This document shows, piece by piece, positions 8,968-17,747 of a stretch of 28,317 nucleotides of DNA. Origin of the DNA: Chara braunii. Lineage: Eukaryota > Streptophyta > Charophyceae > Charales > Characeae. The notes below the pieces were generated by a model. It worked only from the letters and a program-made list of their open reading frames with translations. It was not told the DNA's origin and did no database searches. Location: positions 8,452-36,768 of the forward strand of contig BFEA01001313.1 in assembly GCA_003427395.1 (NCBI GenBank), given 5' to 3'. The stretch's first letter is position 1, and each line of letters begins with the position of its first letter. The position numbers were made by a program, and so were the translations under genes.

Positions 8968-10954
8968 TTAGCGTCTCGTGGGGATGGGGAAGTGGACGCG
9001 GTACATGGAGGAGAGCTCACGGAAACGTTGGAGAGGAAGTGGGGGTAGGTAGCGATGCAAGCCTTCCGCTGTCACCGGAAGTTCCTCGTATTGGATTATC
9101 CGGTGGAAGCGCGGGAAGCGATCGCCGCTATGGGGGAAGGAAGCGAGGTAGTCGTGGTAGAAGGAGGAGAGGGTGCGGAAGAGTGCTGCACGGAAGAAAT
9201 CGTAGTAGCGATAGGCGGGGATTGTTCCCGTTACTACGCAGTAGACTTCTATTACGTTGTGTTGCTCCCACGCAACACTGAATAGCAGGATATGCAGACA
9301 AAATGTGGGGGCAACGGGTTGAAGGGAGCGATGGGTGTAGACGGCGGCTATTAGATAGGTAGAGTAGAAATCCCGGAAGAGATGGGGAAGGAAGGGGTGG
9401 CGGGGGAAGGTGACGGGGGTATGGATCTGTTCGAGGGTGAGAAAATCAAGGGGGCGGCGGGATAACGTCCGAGGACGAAGGCCTATCGCCCGCATCGGTA
9501 CGTGGGCGAACTGGGGGANGAGTGGGGCTGGAGGAGGAGGGGGATCGGCTCCGTCTCCGTCGCGCGGCGCTTGGGGTGGCGGCTGCNGAGTAGCCATTTT
9601 CNGGCTTCGGTGGTTCCGGATCCCGGGTCGGATCGTCACCGATGCGCAGGCTGGCTCCGTTGGCGAACTCTAGCTGGCGTTTCCCGGTGGCAACTTCTTC
9701 TCGCCTACGTGCAAGCCTCAGGGTCTTTCGCTTCCGTGCCTGTGCGCGTTGCTTCCTCCCGCAGGGCTTCCCACTCAGATCCGGTTTCTTCTTCCTCCTC
9801 TTCTTCTTCTTCACTTAGCTCACCCTCGCTATACTCGCTATAGCTTCCCTCTTCNGACGTTTCCTCGTCATCGTCNTCTTCGTCGTCGTCGATCACCACT
9901 TCCTCCGCCTTCGGATAGAAGGTGTGAGGGATAATGTCGTACGGCTTCAGATACTCCTGCCGTGAGGGTAGCGTATCTTCGTCCCTAGGCTCCTCCAAGC
10001 ACGCAGTCCACTATAGGTACGGATCCAATGACCGCTCGAGAACGTACGGAGCGGGGCTGTCATCACTTTGCGAAAAGATGTTGGGTGAGAGATCGTCCGC
10101 CAATTGTACGATCGGCGTGATGAGCTCCTGTGCAATCAATTGGTGGCGACCCAGCCGCACCGACCCAAAAAGAAAGTCGAGGAGATCGCCTTCCACGTTG
10201 GTATTCCAAGCTTGGATGATCAGCAGCTCCAAAATTTCAATCCACGCAGGATGCTCACTGGTCTGCGTCCACGTCACCTGTACTCGAGCTAAGCACAAGG
10301 ACAACTCGACAAANGTTTCGCGCCACAACCGCCAATGCCCAAGATTAATGAGCGGAACAGAAAGGGGNTCGATCGAGAAGGAAAGAGAGGGATNAAGTTN
10401 GGACTNCTTGAAGGTGGGGAAAATAGAGGGGAGACCGAAGAGGGAGAGAGGAGCGAGGGGAACAGCGTGGTTCATTGGGGACNTGGAAAAGGGACGAGGG
10501 TGGGGATCGCAACCNGTGGCTCGCGCGGAGAACGACGGATCTCGCCAAGATCCNGCGCAAAGGTCAGGATGAGGTTGTGCCCTGGTCGGGCGAGACCGTG
10601 CTGCCACACGTTGAACACCTGCTCCGTCCACTCTCGCNGCGAGGTCAAGATCGCGGTATGCCACCGTGGATTGACCGAACTGATGTNGCCACTGAACGCC
10701 GCAACCGTGGTGACGTGGCTCGTTCCGGGAGCCGCTCGCCGATGAACTGCGATTATTTCCGCCAATACCACTGCCTGTGGACTTCCTTCGATTCGAAACG
10801 GGGCGGTGGCACACACACCCACGTCGCAGAAGAACTGCGCCAAACGCCGAAGATCCGTACTAAGCCGTGGATGACGAACTTGCCGAATTTCTGAAATGTG
10901 GCCACGTGGCTGCAGCAGTTGATCATCTAGAGCCCGCTCCATGATGAAGCTCAT
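8968..10954 (-). pseudogene. Extra ORF downstream of Ty3/gypsy integrase, frameshifted
   Basis: Coding-like sequence in four successive frame segments: 10954 to about 10485, about 10485 to 9705, about 9705 to 9455, and about 9455 to 8968. The ATG at 10954-10952 overlaps the integrase TGA at 10953-10951 as ATGA. The first frame change is at an N (10486 area) and the last in a C5 run. An in-frame TAG lies at 10013-10011. In order, the product shows a globular N-terminal part (starts MSFIMERALDDQ), a middle part (block AWNTNVEGDLLDFLFG), an acidic tract with nine consecutive Glu (about 9765-9890), an Arg/Ser/Pro-rich linker, and an aromatic-rich C-terminal part (block YYDFFRAALFRTLSSFYHDY). I recognise no protease, reverse transcriptase, envelope or chromodomain. 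The length would be about 660 codons. Termination-reinitiation is an inference from the overlap. Confidence 0.5.
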
Positions 10955-11622
10955 GGCGAGGACCGGTAGGAGGACGAAGGGCAGGAGGGGGAGAGCGGAG
11001 AGAGAGTTAGATCGTCGTCGTTCTCCTCGCTTTCCGAGGAGGAAGAGGGAGGAAGATCAGACGGAGGAAGAGGACGAAGGTAGGAGGTATGCCAGACGAT
11101 GGGGACTGAGCTATGGCTGACACTAGCCTCAGGCGCGATGCGCACCGTGTTGGCGCCGTTGGGACCGAGCTTGNCAACGCGAAAGCAGCNAGAGANTTTG
11201 GGAGCGAGTTTTCGGTCGCGTGCACATTTACGTACCTGCACTAGGTTTCCTAAATTATATTGGTGTTGGGGCCCAGCATTTCCATTCCGAGCCTCGTAGC
11301 TGCGGACCTGCTGACCGTGGGCCAGATTGGTCATCCTCTGTCTTTTTCGGGCTAGCTTNGGGACGGCCCGCTCCATCAATTCGGTATACCTTTTGGCCTT
11401 GGCCTTGAGGGCCGCACGCGTGTCTCTACCCCCTTCTTCGGCAATTTTCGGGTTACCNCNGTAGTCGACACGGGGGANGCTATTTGTACGAAGCTGAAAA
11501 GAGGTAAACCCCGTGGACTCGTGAGGGGTCGCCCGGTGGATCCCAACGATCTGATATATGATCTNAGGCCACNGACGCGTGTCATGTGCCGCTAAATTCC
11601 TGCGAAGGGTGGTTTTAATCAT
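10951..11622 (-). pseudogene. Ty3/gypsy-type integrase C-terminal half, 5'-truncated
   Basis: The frame translates to a typical end of a Ty3/gypsy integrase. The end of the catalytic core has IIYQIVGIHRATPHESTG followed by FQLRTN (the usual 'HxSTGxxPFxL' region). A basic helical linker comes next, then a C-terminal SH3-like/GPY-F segment with QHQYNLGNLVQVR, LAPK and LGPNGANTVRIA. A Ser/Glu/Asp-rich tail precedes TGA. The DDE residues, reverse transcriptase, RNase H and protease would lie upstream on the minus strand, above 11640, but that sequence is AT-rich and non-coding, so the element is broken. Several isolated Ns hit codons here, including the expected GPF position, which reads CF. Confidence 0.85.
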
Positions 11623-11639
11623 GCGGTCTTATACCAATA

Positions 11640-12060
11640 GGGAACTTAAATACTTTTCACTTTCACAATTGAGTTGGTCAAATGTTGGTTTTGATTGATG
11701 AATGTGTATTTTGGATATATGTATAATCTATTTTGTCAAATCTTGAACTAGGATGCTTAGAAAAGCNCCGAAGTGTTCAAGAATGACAGAATGAAATGAG
11801 ACTTGCAAAGTTTGAAAGTTTGTTTTGCATTTATGATCAGTCATTTTGGTTATCATTGAAAGAGACCCTAAAAAAGGGTATGAAAAAGTCAAAGTTTTAA
11901 TGCATTTAAGAAACCNTGTGAATCAGGGAAAAATATGTTATGAATGGAAGGGATGTTTTTTCTGCCATCNCACAAGACAAGAGGTCAAACAAATANTTTT
12001 TATACCTTCTTTAAGGATATTTTGGTTGTTTTTTCTATTGGAAAAAAATCCCCGAGACGT
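11640..12060. other. AT-rich sequence abutting the truncated integrase
   Basis: AT-rich DNA directly upstream of the integrase fragment. A 77-codon plus-strand frame (11846-12079) contains a Cys/His cluster (CYEWKGCFFCH), but nothing else supports a gene. The sudden loss of pol coding near 11640 marks a deletion or insertion boundary. Confidence 0.45.
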
Positions 12061-13635
12061 GTGCCCATCCAGCCTGTGATCGAGGTCTGGGAGGCACGGC
12101 CCCTAAGTGGCTCTGACGATGCCCCTCGATCAGAGACAAATACNACAATCATGTTAAATCATTTNTTACTGCTGAAATTGTTTTCTTTCATTTATACATT
12201 TAATGGGATTTAACACCCATTCGAAGACAACTGACAAGGGGATAAAATTTTCTTTGGTCAAATTGNTTTTCATATGTATATTTTGAAGTGTTCATCGCTC
12301 ATCCACTTAGGGAAGTCAATCTGAGGGACTTAAAATTACCAAGCCTATGATGAAAAATTGGCATCGTTGGGGCNTAACTCCNAGTGTAGGCTGCTGACCT
12401 AGTACAACCAGGCAGCGGGCCTTCCGATTACGGTCTGGGACTAAACTTGAGGGGAAAGACTCCCTAATGACAATATCGGTTCAGGTAGATATNGGAGGNA
12501 TCAAGAGTGAGGTCTAGATATTTTGATNGGAGGACTTTTTATCCTGTATTGCGTAACCAATACGGGTACCACCGTTAAAATAACAACACGGTGGGCTGCA
12601 GGTTCGGCCTAATCAACCGACTGTGGTGGGTTGAGANTGAGGTCGCCGATCNCTTCTCATTAGACTTCGGGTGGGANGGTAAAANGTGACTTAGGTTAAA
12701 ACCTGCGTCCAAGAGAGTGGGATTCGACATAATTCCTAACTCCTNGGACACCTAACGAGATCCGGGTTAATAAAGTCTAAAGTTGAGGGGAGATGCTATC
12801 ATTATCTTCCTTGGTGACCTCTGTAACTGTAGTACAGATCCAGTATCCCCAGTTTGAGTGATATGAAATAATATTTCTTTGGTATTACAATTGTTGGTAT
12901 GTGGGAGACCCAAATNAAAATCCTGGCAGTATGGACGCACCAAGGGAGACAGTGAGAGACTTCAAACCACAACTTCATCCAGGAAATCGGATTTTGACAA
13001 CTTGTCGCGTCAGAAGTNATTTCTTTGCATTTAGATCCCCCAGCGACGGGGACGTCGCTTAATGGGGTCCGGGAAGACTGTCGGAGCGAACACCCTTACA
13101 AGGGTATTCGCTCATGATATTGCATTCGATATAATGACAACACCGGCTACCATACTGAGAGTGGTCAGGAGTGAAGATGAAGAGTTTTAGGCGTGACGCC
13201 GAGAAGTGAATTCCTCGGCCATTGAGGTCAGGATTTCCTATAGAAATCGTATCGTCACAGCCTGAAGCAGCCAGTACCGGTATGAGGATTCTAGAAATGC
13301 CAACTGTGTCTTCTTCTACTTAGCCTCAAGCACCCGACGTATCAACTCTTACATAGTGTGGTACCGGTCGGCCTCTACCCTTGAATGATTTCCCTGCTAC
13401 GACCATCGATGTCATTAACGCTGGTTGGTACCCGCGCTTCGGACTTTCCACTCAATCAAGCAGCCTTGTGGATCACCCATGCGCTCAAGCCGGCAAAATA
13501 CCCAAACGAGTACACAGATCAGCGAACGTACACACGCACTGACTAGGTAAAAATGGGCTCAGGCCGCTAGTTAGGACGAATTTGTACTCTATACATAATA
13601 GAGTTGCTCCCTATCTTCTTGATATGGGAGCTAGA
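12060..13635. other. Non-coding region dense in near-perfect hairpins
   Basis: No long frames occur, but compact inverted repeats follow each other. GATCGAGG/CCTCGATC pair at 12078-12085 and 12124-12131. Hairpins follow at 12543-12566 (9-bp stem, loop CGTAAC), 12569-12594 (7 bp), 12613-12634 (6 bp), 12820-12838 (6 bp, 7-nt loop), 13042-13059 (7 bp, GGGA tetraloop), 13084-13113 (12 of 13 pairs, 4-nt loop), 13190-13200 (4 bp, loop TGA), 13199-13218 (5 bp), 13232-13248 (6 bp), 13586-13604 (7 bp, 5-nt loop) and 13606-13631 (10 bp with one bulge). The region may be a structured RNA, the UTR of an unknown element, or a palindrome-rich repeat. I do not recognise group I/II intron, rRNA or ribozyme core motifs. 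Confidence 0.5.
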
Positions 13636-13698
13636 TTAGTAGGTTAGAAGGGCAGATTGTTAACTGATGGATACGGGGATCGAGTCCGCCCTACCCTG
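13625..13698 (+). tRNA. tRNA-Asn(GTT)-like pseudogene or SINE head
   Basis: The A-box-like TAGATTAGTAGG at 13632-13643 (consensus TRGYNNARNNGG) is followed by GTTAGA and, 33 nt after the A box, by a B-box-like GGATCGAGTCC at 13677-13687. With this layout the anticodon position falls on GTT at 13659-13661, with T before it and AA after, as in tRNA-Asn. The total length of about 74 nt fits a tRNA. Stems are poor: the acceptor pairs only GGG/CCC, the T stem has two mismatches and the anticodon stem is weak. This is a relic or a SINE head, not a working tRNA gene. Confidence 0.4.
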
Positions 13699-13749
13699 AG
13701 CCAGCTTGTTTTGTAAGGAGCTAGACTTTATATTTTTCCCGTTTTCGTT

Positions 13750-13800
13750 CGGGCGGGGCTCGAACCCGTGACTTCAAGATTGGAATCAGGTNCAATTGGA
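13750..13800 (-). tRNA. tRNA 3'-half-like sequence (T arm and B box)
   Basis: On the minus strand GGTTCGAGCCC (13766-13756) matches the Pol III B box at 10 of 11 positions. It sits in a T-arm-like context CACGGG-TTCGAGC-CCCGCC, and the upstream bases CCTGATTCCAATC could be an anticodon arm remnant. I see no clear A box at the proper distance. It faces the plus-strand tRNA-like module about 60 bp away. Confidence 0.35.
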
Positions 13801-13936
13801 CCCCGTTATGAGAGTTGTCACGACGGGTTGGTTAAAAGTAAGTTTTCTTTTATTTTTCTTTTAAGTCAGATTTCGTTGTTTTTACTAGTTTTTCTTCTTT
13901 TTATTCCGAACCCCGTGTTTTCTTCTTGATTCACTT

Positions 13937-15328
13937 TCACGAATGCACCATTGAAACCAAGGTAGATTCGGTCGAGTAGTTCACCAGGCCTAGGTCGCAA
14001 AGAACTTGACCGCTAGGAAGTAAGACGCAACGCAGAGGAGGAAGAAAAACAGGCTCAAACCAGAGCGCANCAGCAAGCAAACAGCCCTGCGTGCGAAATC
14101 GGGCGAGAAGGGGTGTAAGTGCAAGCACTCGCATGCAGACGCGGGCACAGCAGTTTACACTGTCAAGCGAAGGAAACNTGAGGGTATAAGCGGGTGAAAT
14201 ACGCGTTGGGGGNGGGAGAATATAACACGAAGGCTATAGCGAGAAAAAGACATGTAGAGGAAAGGAGAGGAAGAAGAAGAAGAAGGACAAAAAGGAGAAG
14301 GAGGAGGAAAAGAAGCAGAGAGGAAAGGATCGTGTGTGGAAGTNAAAAGGAAGAAGAAGAGGAACAAGGGGAAGCAGAAGGAGGAAGGAAAAAGAGGAGC
14401 GGGAGAAGGGAGCTTACTTATCATCGACTCCCGTAGGTATGAGGGAAAGAACGGTTGCGGGTTTTTGTGGAAGTGTTGCCTTTGTGCCTGCACTTTCGAC
14501 AGCAAGATCCGACTAAAAAAGCTCCTCGATTCGGGGAGAAGGTGAACATATAGAGGAAGAAGAAGAAGGAGAAGAAGGAGAAGGAGGAAGAAGAGGTGTT
14601 CGGATACTTACCTGCGGATTGGAGAGCATACAACCAGCAGTAGTAACGACGACAACACCGAAGCCGACCAAGACGAAGAAGCGGGAGAGAAAAGCCGGTA
14701 AGTCTTCGATCTCGCACCGGACCTCATGATACTTCCATCGAGAAAACAAGTTAATAACGAATGAATCTTCTGCCACTAAGCAGGAATATACATCGCCATT
14801 TGCGTTAGCACGATGACGCGCCTTCACCCCGGCACACCCGTGGAATTGCCATCTGTGAAAAAGAGTGTACATGNCGTGTGTGTGCATATGTAAGTATGTG
14901 TGTGTGTATGCGAAAGAGAGAGAGAGAATTTTCCACCAGTAGGATGAATAAAATCGACGAATCTACCACTAAAACATGAAAGCACGTGCTACTATGTATG
15001 TGTGTGTGGGGAAGTCAATCTTGTGACCNACCACNGGGTATTTTCATCGATCAGATATGCAAAAACGAATGGATCTACAACTAGAATTTAGAGGTATACA
15101 CTACTACANCTATACGTATGTGTCTGAGTGTGTGTGTAAGTATGAATAAGTGTCGATCTCTCGACAGGCTACACATTACTCCCGTCGTCTATAAGGAAAG
15201 CAGATAACGAACAAATNTATTGCTGGAATATGGATATATACACTACTTATGAGAGAGAGAGAGGGGTAATGATGATGAAGATGTGAGGGCACGTACCTGG
15301 TATTGGCGATGCCTGCATTGATCGACAT
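13937..15328 (-). CDS. Possible four-exon gene, unknown membrane protein
   Basis: Four exons give one frame with GT..AG junctions: 15328-15297 (ATG start), 14852-14612, 14512-14418, and 14159-13937 (TGA). Donors read AG|GTACGT, CAG|GTAAGT and AA|GTAAGC. Acceptors read TTTTTCACAG, CTTTTTTAG and CGCTTGACAG. Exon lengths of 32, 241, 95 and 223 add to 591, exactly 197 codons, and phases agree at every junction. The product of 196 residues starts MSINAGIANT. It has one clear hydrophobic segment near residues 69-87 (FFVLVGFGVVVVTTAGCML), compatible with a membrane span, and Cys-rich parts at the N- and C-terminal sides. No known family is recognised. Exon 2 has a related, decayed copy at 15670-15892. 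Purine tracts make long pyrimidine stretches in the transcript introns. The model is built by eye and could be chance. Confidence 0.35.
14230..14605. repeat. GA/GAA-rich purine tracts inside the predicted introns
   Basis: Two plus-strand purine blocks (about 14240-14405 and 14552-14598) of AGAAGA/GGAGGA character flank predicted exon 3 of the minus-strand gene model. In the minus transcript they are CU-rich, as in polypyrimidine tracts. Lys/Arg/Glu-rich plus-strand frames across them are compositional. Confidence 0.7.
14880..15290. repeat. Degenerate tandem copies of part of predicted exon 2
   Basis: The block that reads AACGAATGRATCT-CCACTA..ATATACA in predicted exon 2 (14752-14800) recurs in weaker form near 14945-15010, 15060-15120 and 15195-15250. 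Each copy is followed by GT- or GA-rich simple sequence. This suggests local tandem duplication, with a period of roughly 115-130 bp, of an exon-derived piece together with adjoining microsatellite. Confidence 0.4.
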
Positions 15329-15589
15329 CTTCAAGTACTTCGTTGGTTGNGGACGTCANCAACTGCATTATCAATTAATAGGCTAGCNANAGTAGTATAG
15401 GAAGCAGGTTGGGCATCGAGTAGGGAGAGGGGCTTGGACACGTATGTTGGTGATGGCGAAAAGCAAGCCCTCTTTGACATTGGCTTTCAATATTACGATT
15501 CTCCACTGATGTCATACTAGTGCAATGCTGCTTTCTGGACACTGTGATACGATCTGGCTTTCAACGTGACTGTGCAATNTGAGCATTGT

Positions 15590-15670
15590 CATCTTATTAT
15601 TATATANTTATTATTATTATTGTTATTATTAGTATTAATAGTAATATTATTATTTTTATTATTATTTGGT
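15590..15670. repeat. (ATT)n microsatellite, interrupted
   Basis: Trinucleotide TTA/ATT run with few interruptions. Similar ATT arrays occur at about 19098-19170 and 20227-20293, in each case downstream of a related GACGTC/GAAGT block, so the array may be part of a larger repeat. Confidence 0.85.
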
Positions 15671-15892
15671 CGCTTTTCAAAAGGGTCATAACCGAAAGAA
15701 GTCACGAGAAGGAGGGGGACTGNCGCTAGGAAGAGAAAGAGGAGTTTTCCGATCACGGGGTTGTCCTCATGACACTTCCACTAGGAGAAGCAGAATCGAG
15801 TAAACCACCAGCGACAATGGGGAAAATATACATTGCCACTTACACGCGCCCACTGTCGCACCTTCGCTCCCACTCGCTTACGGAATTGCCAT
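15670..15892 (-). pseudogene. Decayed paralog of predicted exon 2
   Basis: On the minus strand, from 15892 downward, the sequence aligns with exon 2 of the gene model at 14852. Both begin ATGGCAATTCC and share blocks that translate as WQF, GxVY, FSxWKxHE and a leucine-rich end. The copy has an in-frame TAG in place of the Arg codon before Trp-Lys, and its acceptor position reads CACAA, lacking AG. It is best read as a non-functional duplicate. Confidence 0.5.
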
Positions 15893-15929
15893 TTGTGTGT
15901 GCATGTGTGTGTGTGTGTGTGTGTGTGTT
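15893..15929. repeat. (GT)n microsatellite
   Basis: GT dinucleotide run immediately beside the decayed exon copy, interrupted once by CA. It produces a poly-Val/Cys frame (15769-16104 and 15833-16015) that is not considered a gene. Confidence 0.9.
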
Positions 15930-15959
15930 ACATACCCAGTCAGGCAAATGTGTGGGGGC

Positions 15960-16500
15960 CAAGGATCTGCAAAGTGATGACAATGCAGTATCTCAACAAG
16001 CTATGTTCATCTTGATGGTACTTTGCAGCACAGCAGGAGACTGGGATGCGAGTCTTGAGCTGATTGGGACTGACTTAGTATCTCAGGGTACTTCGCACAT
16101 ATGAAAAGAGGAGAGGATACTACACTATGGAATACTGGAGGGTATACGCAGTGCAAGGTCCGACCTCCCTCACGGAGCATAGNATAGTGCANCGGAATAT
16201 TAAGATANCAGTGATTGACCCAACAAATGTCGTGATACAGTATCAACATTCATCATCATCGTTGCCAGGAAGGAAAGGCCTGGCGCCATACACAAAAGAG
16301 TGCGCCAGGTCAAGCCATAACAGACGAAGAAAGGGAGGAACGGGGAAGAGAAGAACAGAGATGGGAGTGTGGCCAACACCGAGTCTACGATACAAGTCCC
16401 AATTAATCCCTCTTCGAATGTCTAAATCTAAATGTCGAAATTGAAACCAAATATCATCAAGGTCAAAGTCATAAGTCTCTCTCTCCCGTAATCTGCAAAT
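15960..16500. other. Unassigned sequence, no gene recognised
   Basis: Short frames only, with several isolated Ns. Nothing here matches the repeat families of the rest of the window. Confidence 0.4.
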
Positions 16501-16870
16501 GCAGAGAAGTCAGACAACGAGAGGATAGAGAAGGGATAATGAACTGAGAAGAAGACGAAGAAGAAGAAGAAGAAATAAATGAGAAAAAGATAGAAGGGGA
16601 GGAAGGATGAAGAAGAAGGAGGAAATAGGGGAAGAGATAGAGAAAGAAAAAGAAGAGAGAAGGAGTACTAAAAAAAGAAATAGTGAAAAAGAGAGAGGTA
16701 AATGGGCCATACCTGCAGTCAGTCATACAGACACACAAGACCAACAAACAAAAAAACAGACAAGACAAACAATCAGACAACTGCACAAGACAAACAAAAA
16801 AAGACAAACAGACAGACATACGGGAAACAAACAGATAAAGATGGACGCAGACAAACAGATATATATATAT
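16500..16870. repeat. GA-rich tract followed by cryptic (CAGA/CAAA) tetranucleotide tract
   Basis: About 16505-16700 is GAA/GGA-rich. About 16722-16860 is built from ACAGAC/ACAAAC words. On the minus strand, ATGACTGACTGCAG at 16726-16713 is followed by GTATGG, a donor-like junction in the same phase as exon 1 of the gene model downstream. The low-complexity setting makes chance likely. Confidence 0.75.
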
Positions 16871-16942
16871 ATCTTCTCCCTCTCTACCTACGGTTTACCG
16901 GGCAGTTCTATTTGACGATATATATATATACATACATATATA
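16859..16942. repeat. TA-rich microsatellite, insertion target of hAT-like element
   Basis: Alternating TA with a short unique interruption (about 16873-16917). Together with 17708-17745 and 18548-18594 it forms the TA-repeat matrix into which two related elements have inserted. Confidence 0.85.
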
Positions 16943-17705
16943 CAGGGTTACCGGATTTCAGGACGACCGAACGCCCGAACCGAACGCCCGAACGTACGGG
17001 ACCCTTTCGGAAGGCGTTAGGTCGTTCGTGCCGAACGCGGACCAAAAAAAAAAAAAAAAAAAAAAACGTTTTCACAAAATTCCGAAAAACAAAAATGTTA
17101 TAGAGAAAAATAAACTAAACAACATTTGCCTGAGCTCTACATCCGAATTCTTTACCAAATTTGAATAAAAAATCAAATACCGAAAATAAATACTATGATA
17201 AAAATAAGAAAAAATAAAACGAGAATTAAAATGAGTGAGTGTACCAGCACCTTTTCGACACCGCCATCTTTGCCGATTTTTAATTATTTTTTGGCATTGA
17301 CAAATGCCCTGAAAANTTACAGATATGTAGTCTACATAATCAACGACTCATTAAAAGTTTTTCAAAAAATAATAAAATTTTTCAGGCCCCGAAATAAAGT
17401 GAAAACAAAAAGTTAAAAGTGAAAAAAAACAAAATACTGAGTGGGCGAGCACGTTTTGACACCCCCATCTTTGACGATTTTTAATGTTTTTTTGCCTTAG
17501 CAAAATGACTTCAAACTTTATAAGCGTGTATGTTACATCATAGCGAACGCAGAAAACAAAATTCAGAAAACAAAACTTACTTGTAGGCCCCGAAACATTT
17601 TTTGGAGGGGGCCGAACCTGGAGGTGTTTGGCCCCTGCACGGGACCCCGAACGCCCGAACGTTCGGGGGCCAGCCCGGGGCCCCGAACATTCGGTCAGGT
17701 AACCC

Positions 17706-17707
<2 letters not shown>
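16943..17707. mobile_element. hAT-like non-autonomous element 1, with 8-bp TSD
   Basis: The termini CAGGGTTACC (16943-16952) and GGTAACCCTG (17698-17707) are perfect 10-bp inverted repeats. They are flanked by identical 8-bp CATATATA at 16935-16942 and 17708-17715. CAGGG ends and an 8-bp target duplication are hallmarks of the hAT superfamily. CGAACGCCCGAAC occurs in tandem at 16968-16980 and 16981-16993 and again near the other end at 17648-17660, as expected for subterminal binding sites. The interior is AT-rich with a repeat of about 201 bp (CATCTTTG at 17265 and 17466) and no transposase frame, so it would need a transposase in trans. Confidence 0.75.

Positions 17708-17745
<38 letters not shown>

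Positions 17746-17747
<2 letters not shown>

Noticed and set aside
11846-12079. Cys/His cluster in a 77-codon frame as a zinc finger
   Set aside because: Spacing does not fit a standard finger, the DNA is AT-rich and non-repetitive, and no flanking coding sequence supports it.
12060-13635. Self-splicing intron, rRNA or ribozyme as explanation of the hairpins
   Set aside because: I looked for group I/II core words, 5S-like blocks and a hammerhead core and saw none in proper order.
14194-14545. Lys/Arg/Glu-rich plus-strand frames
   Set aside because: These are translations of GA-rich purine tracts, and the minus strand offers a better exon model.
16469-16819. Hydrophobic Phe/Ser/Leu-rich minus-strand frame resembling a multi-span membrane protein
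   Set aside because: It is the complement of the GA-rich and ACAG-type tracts; the hydrophobicity is compositional.
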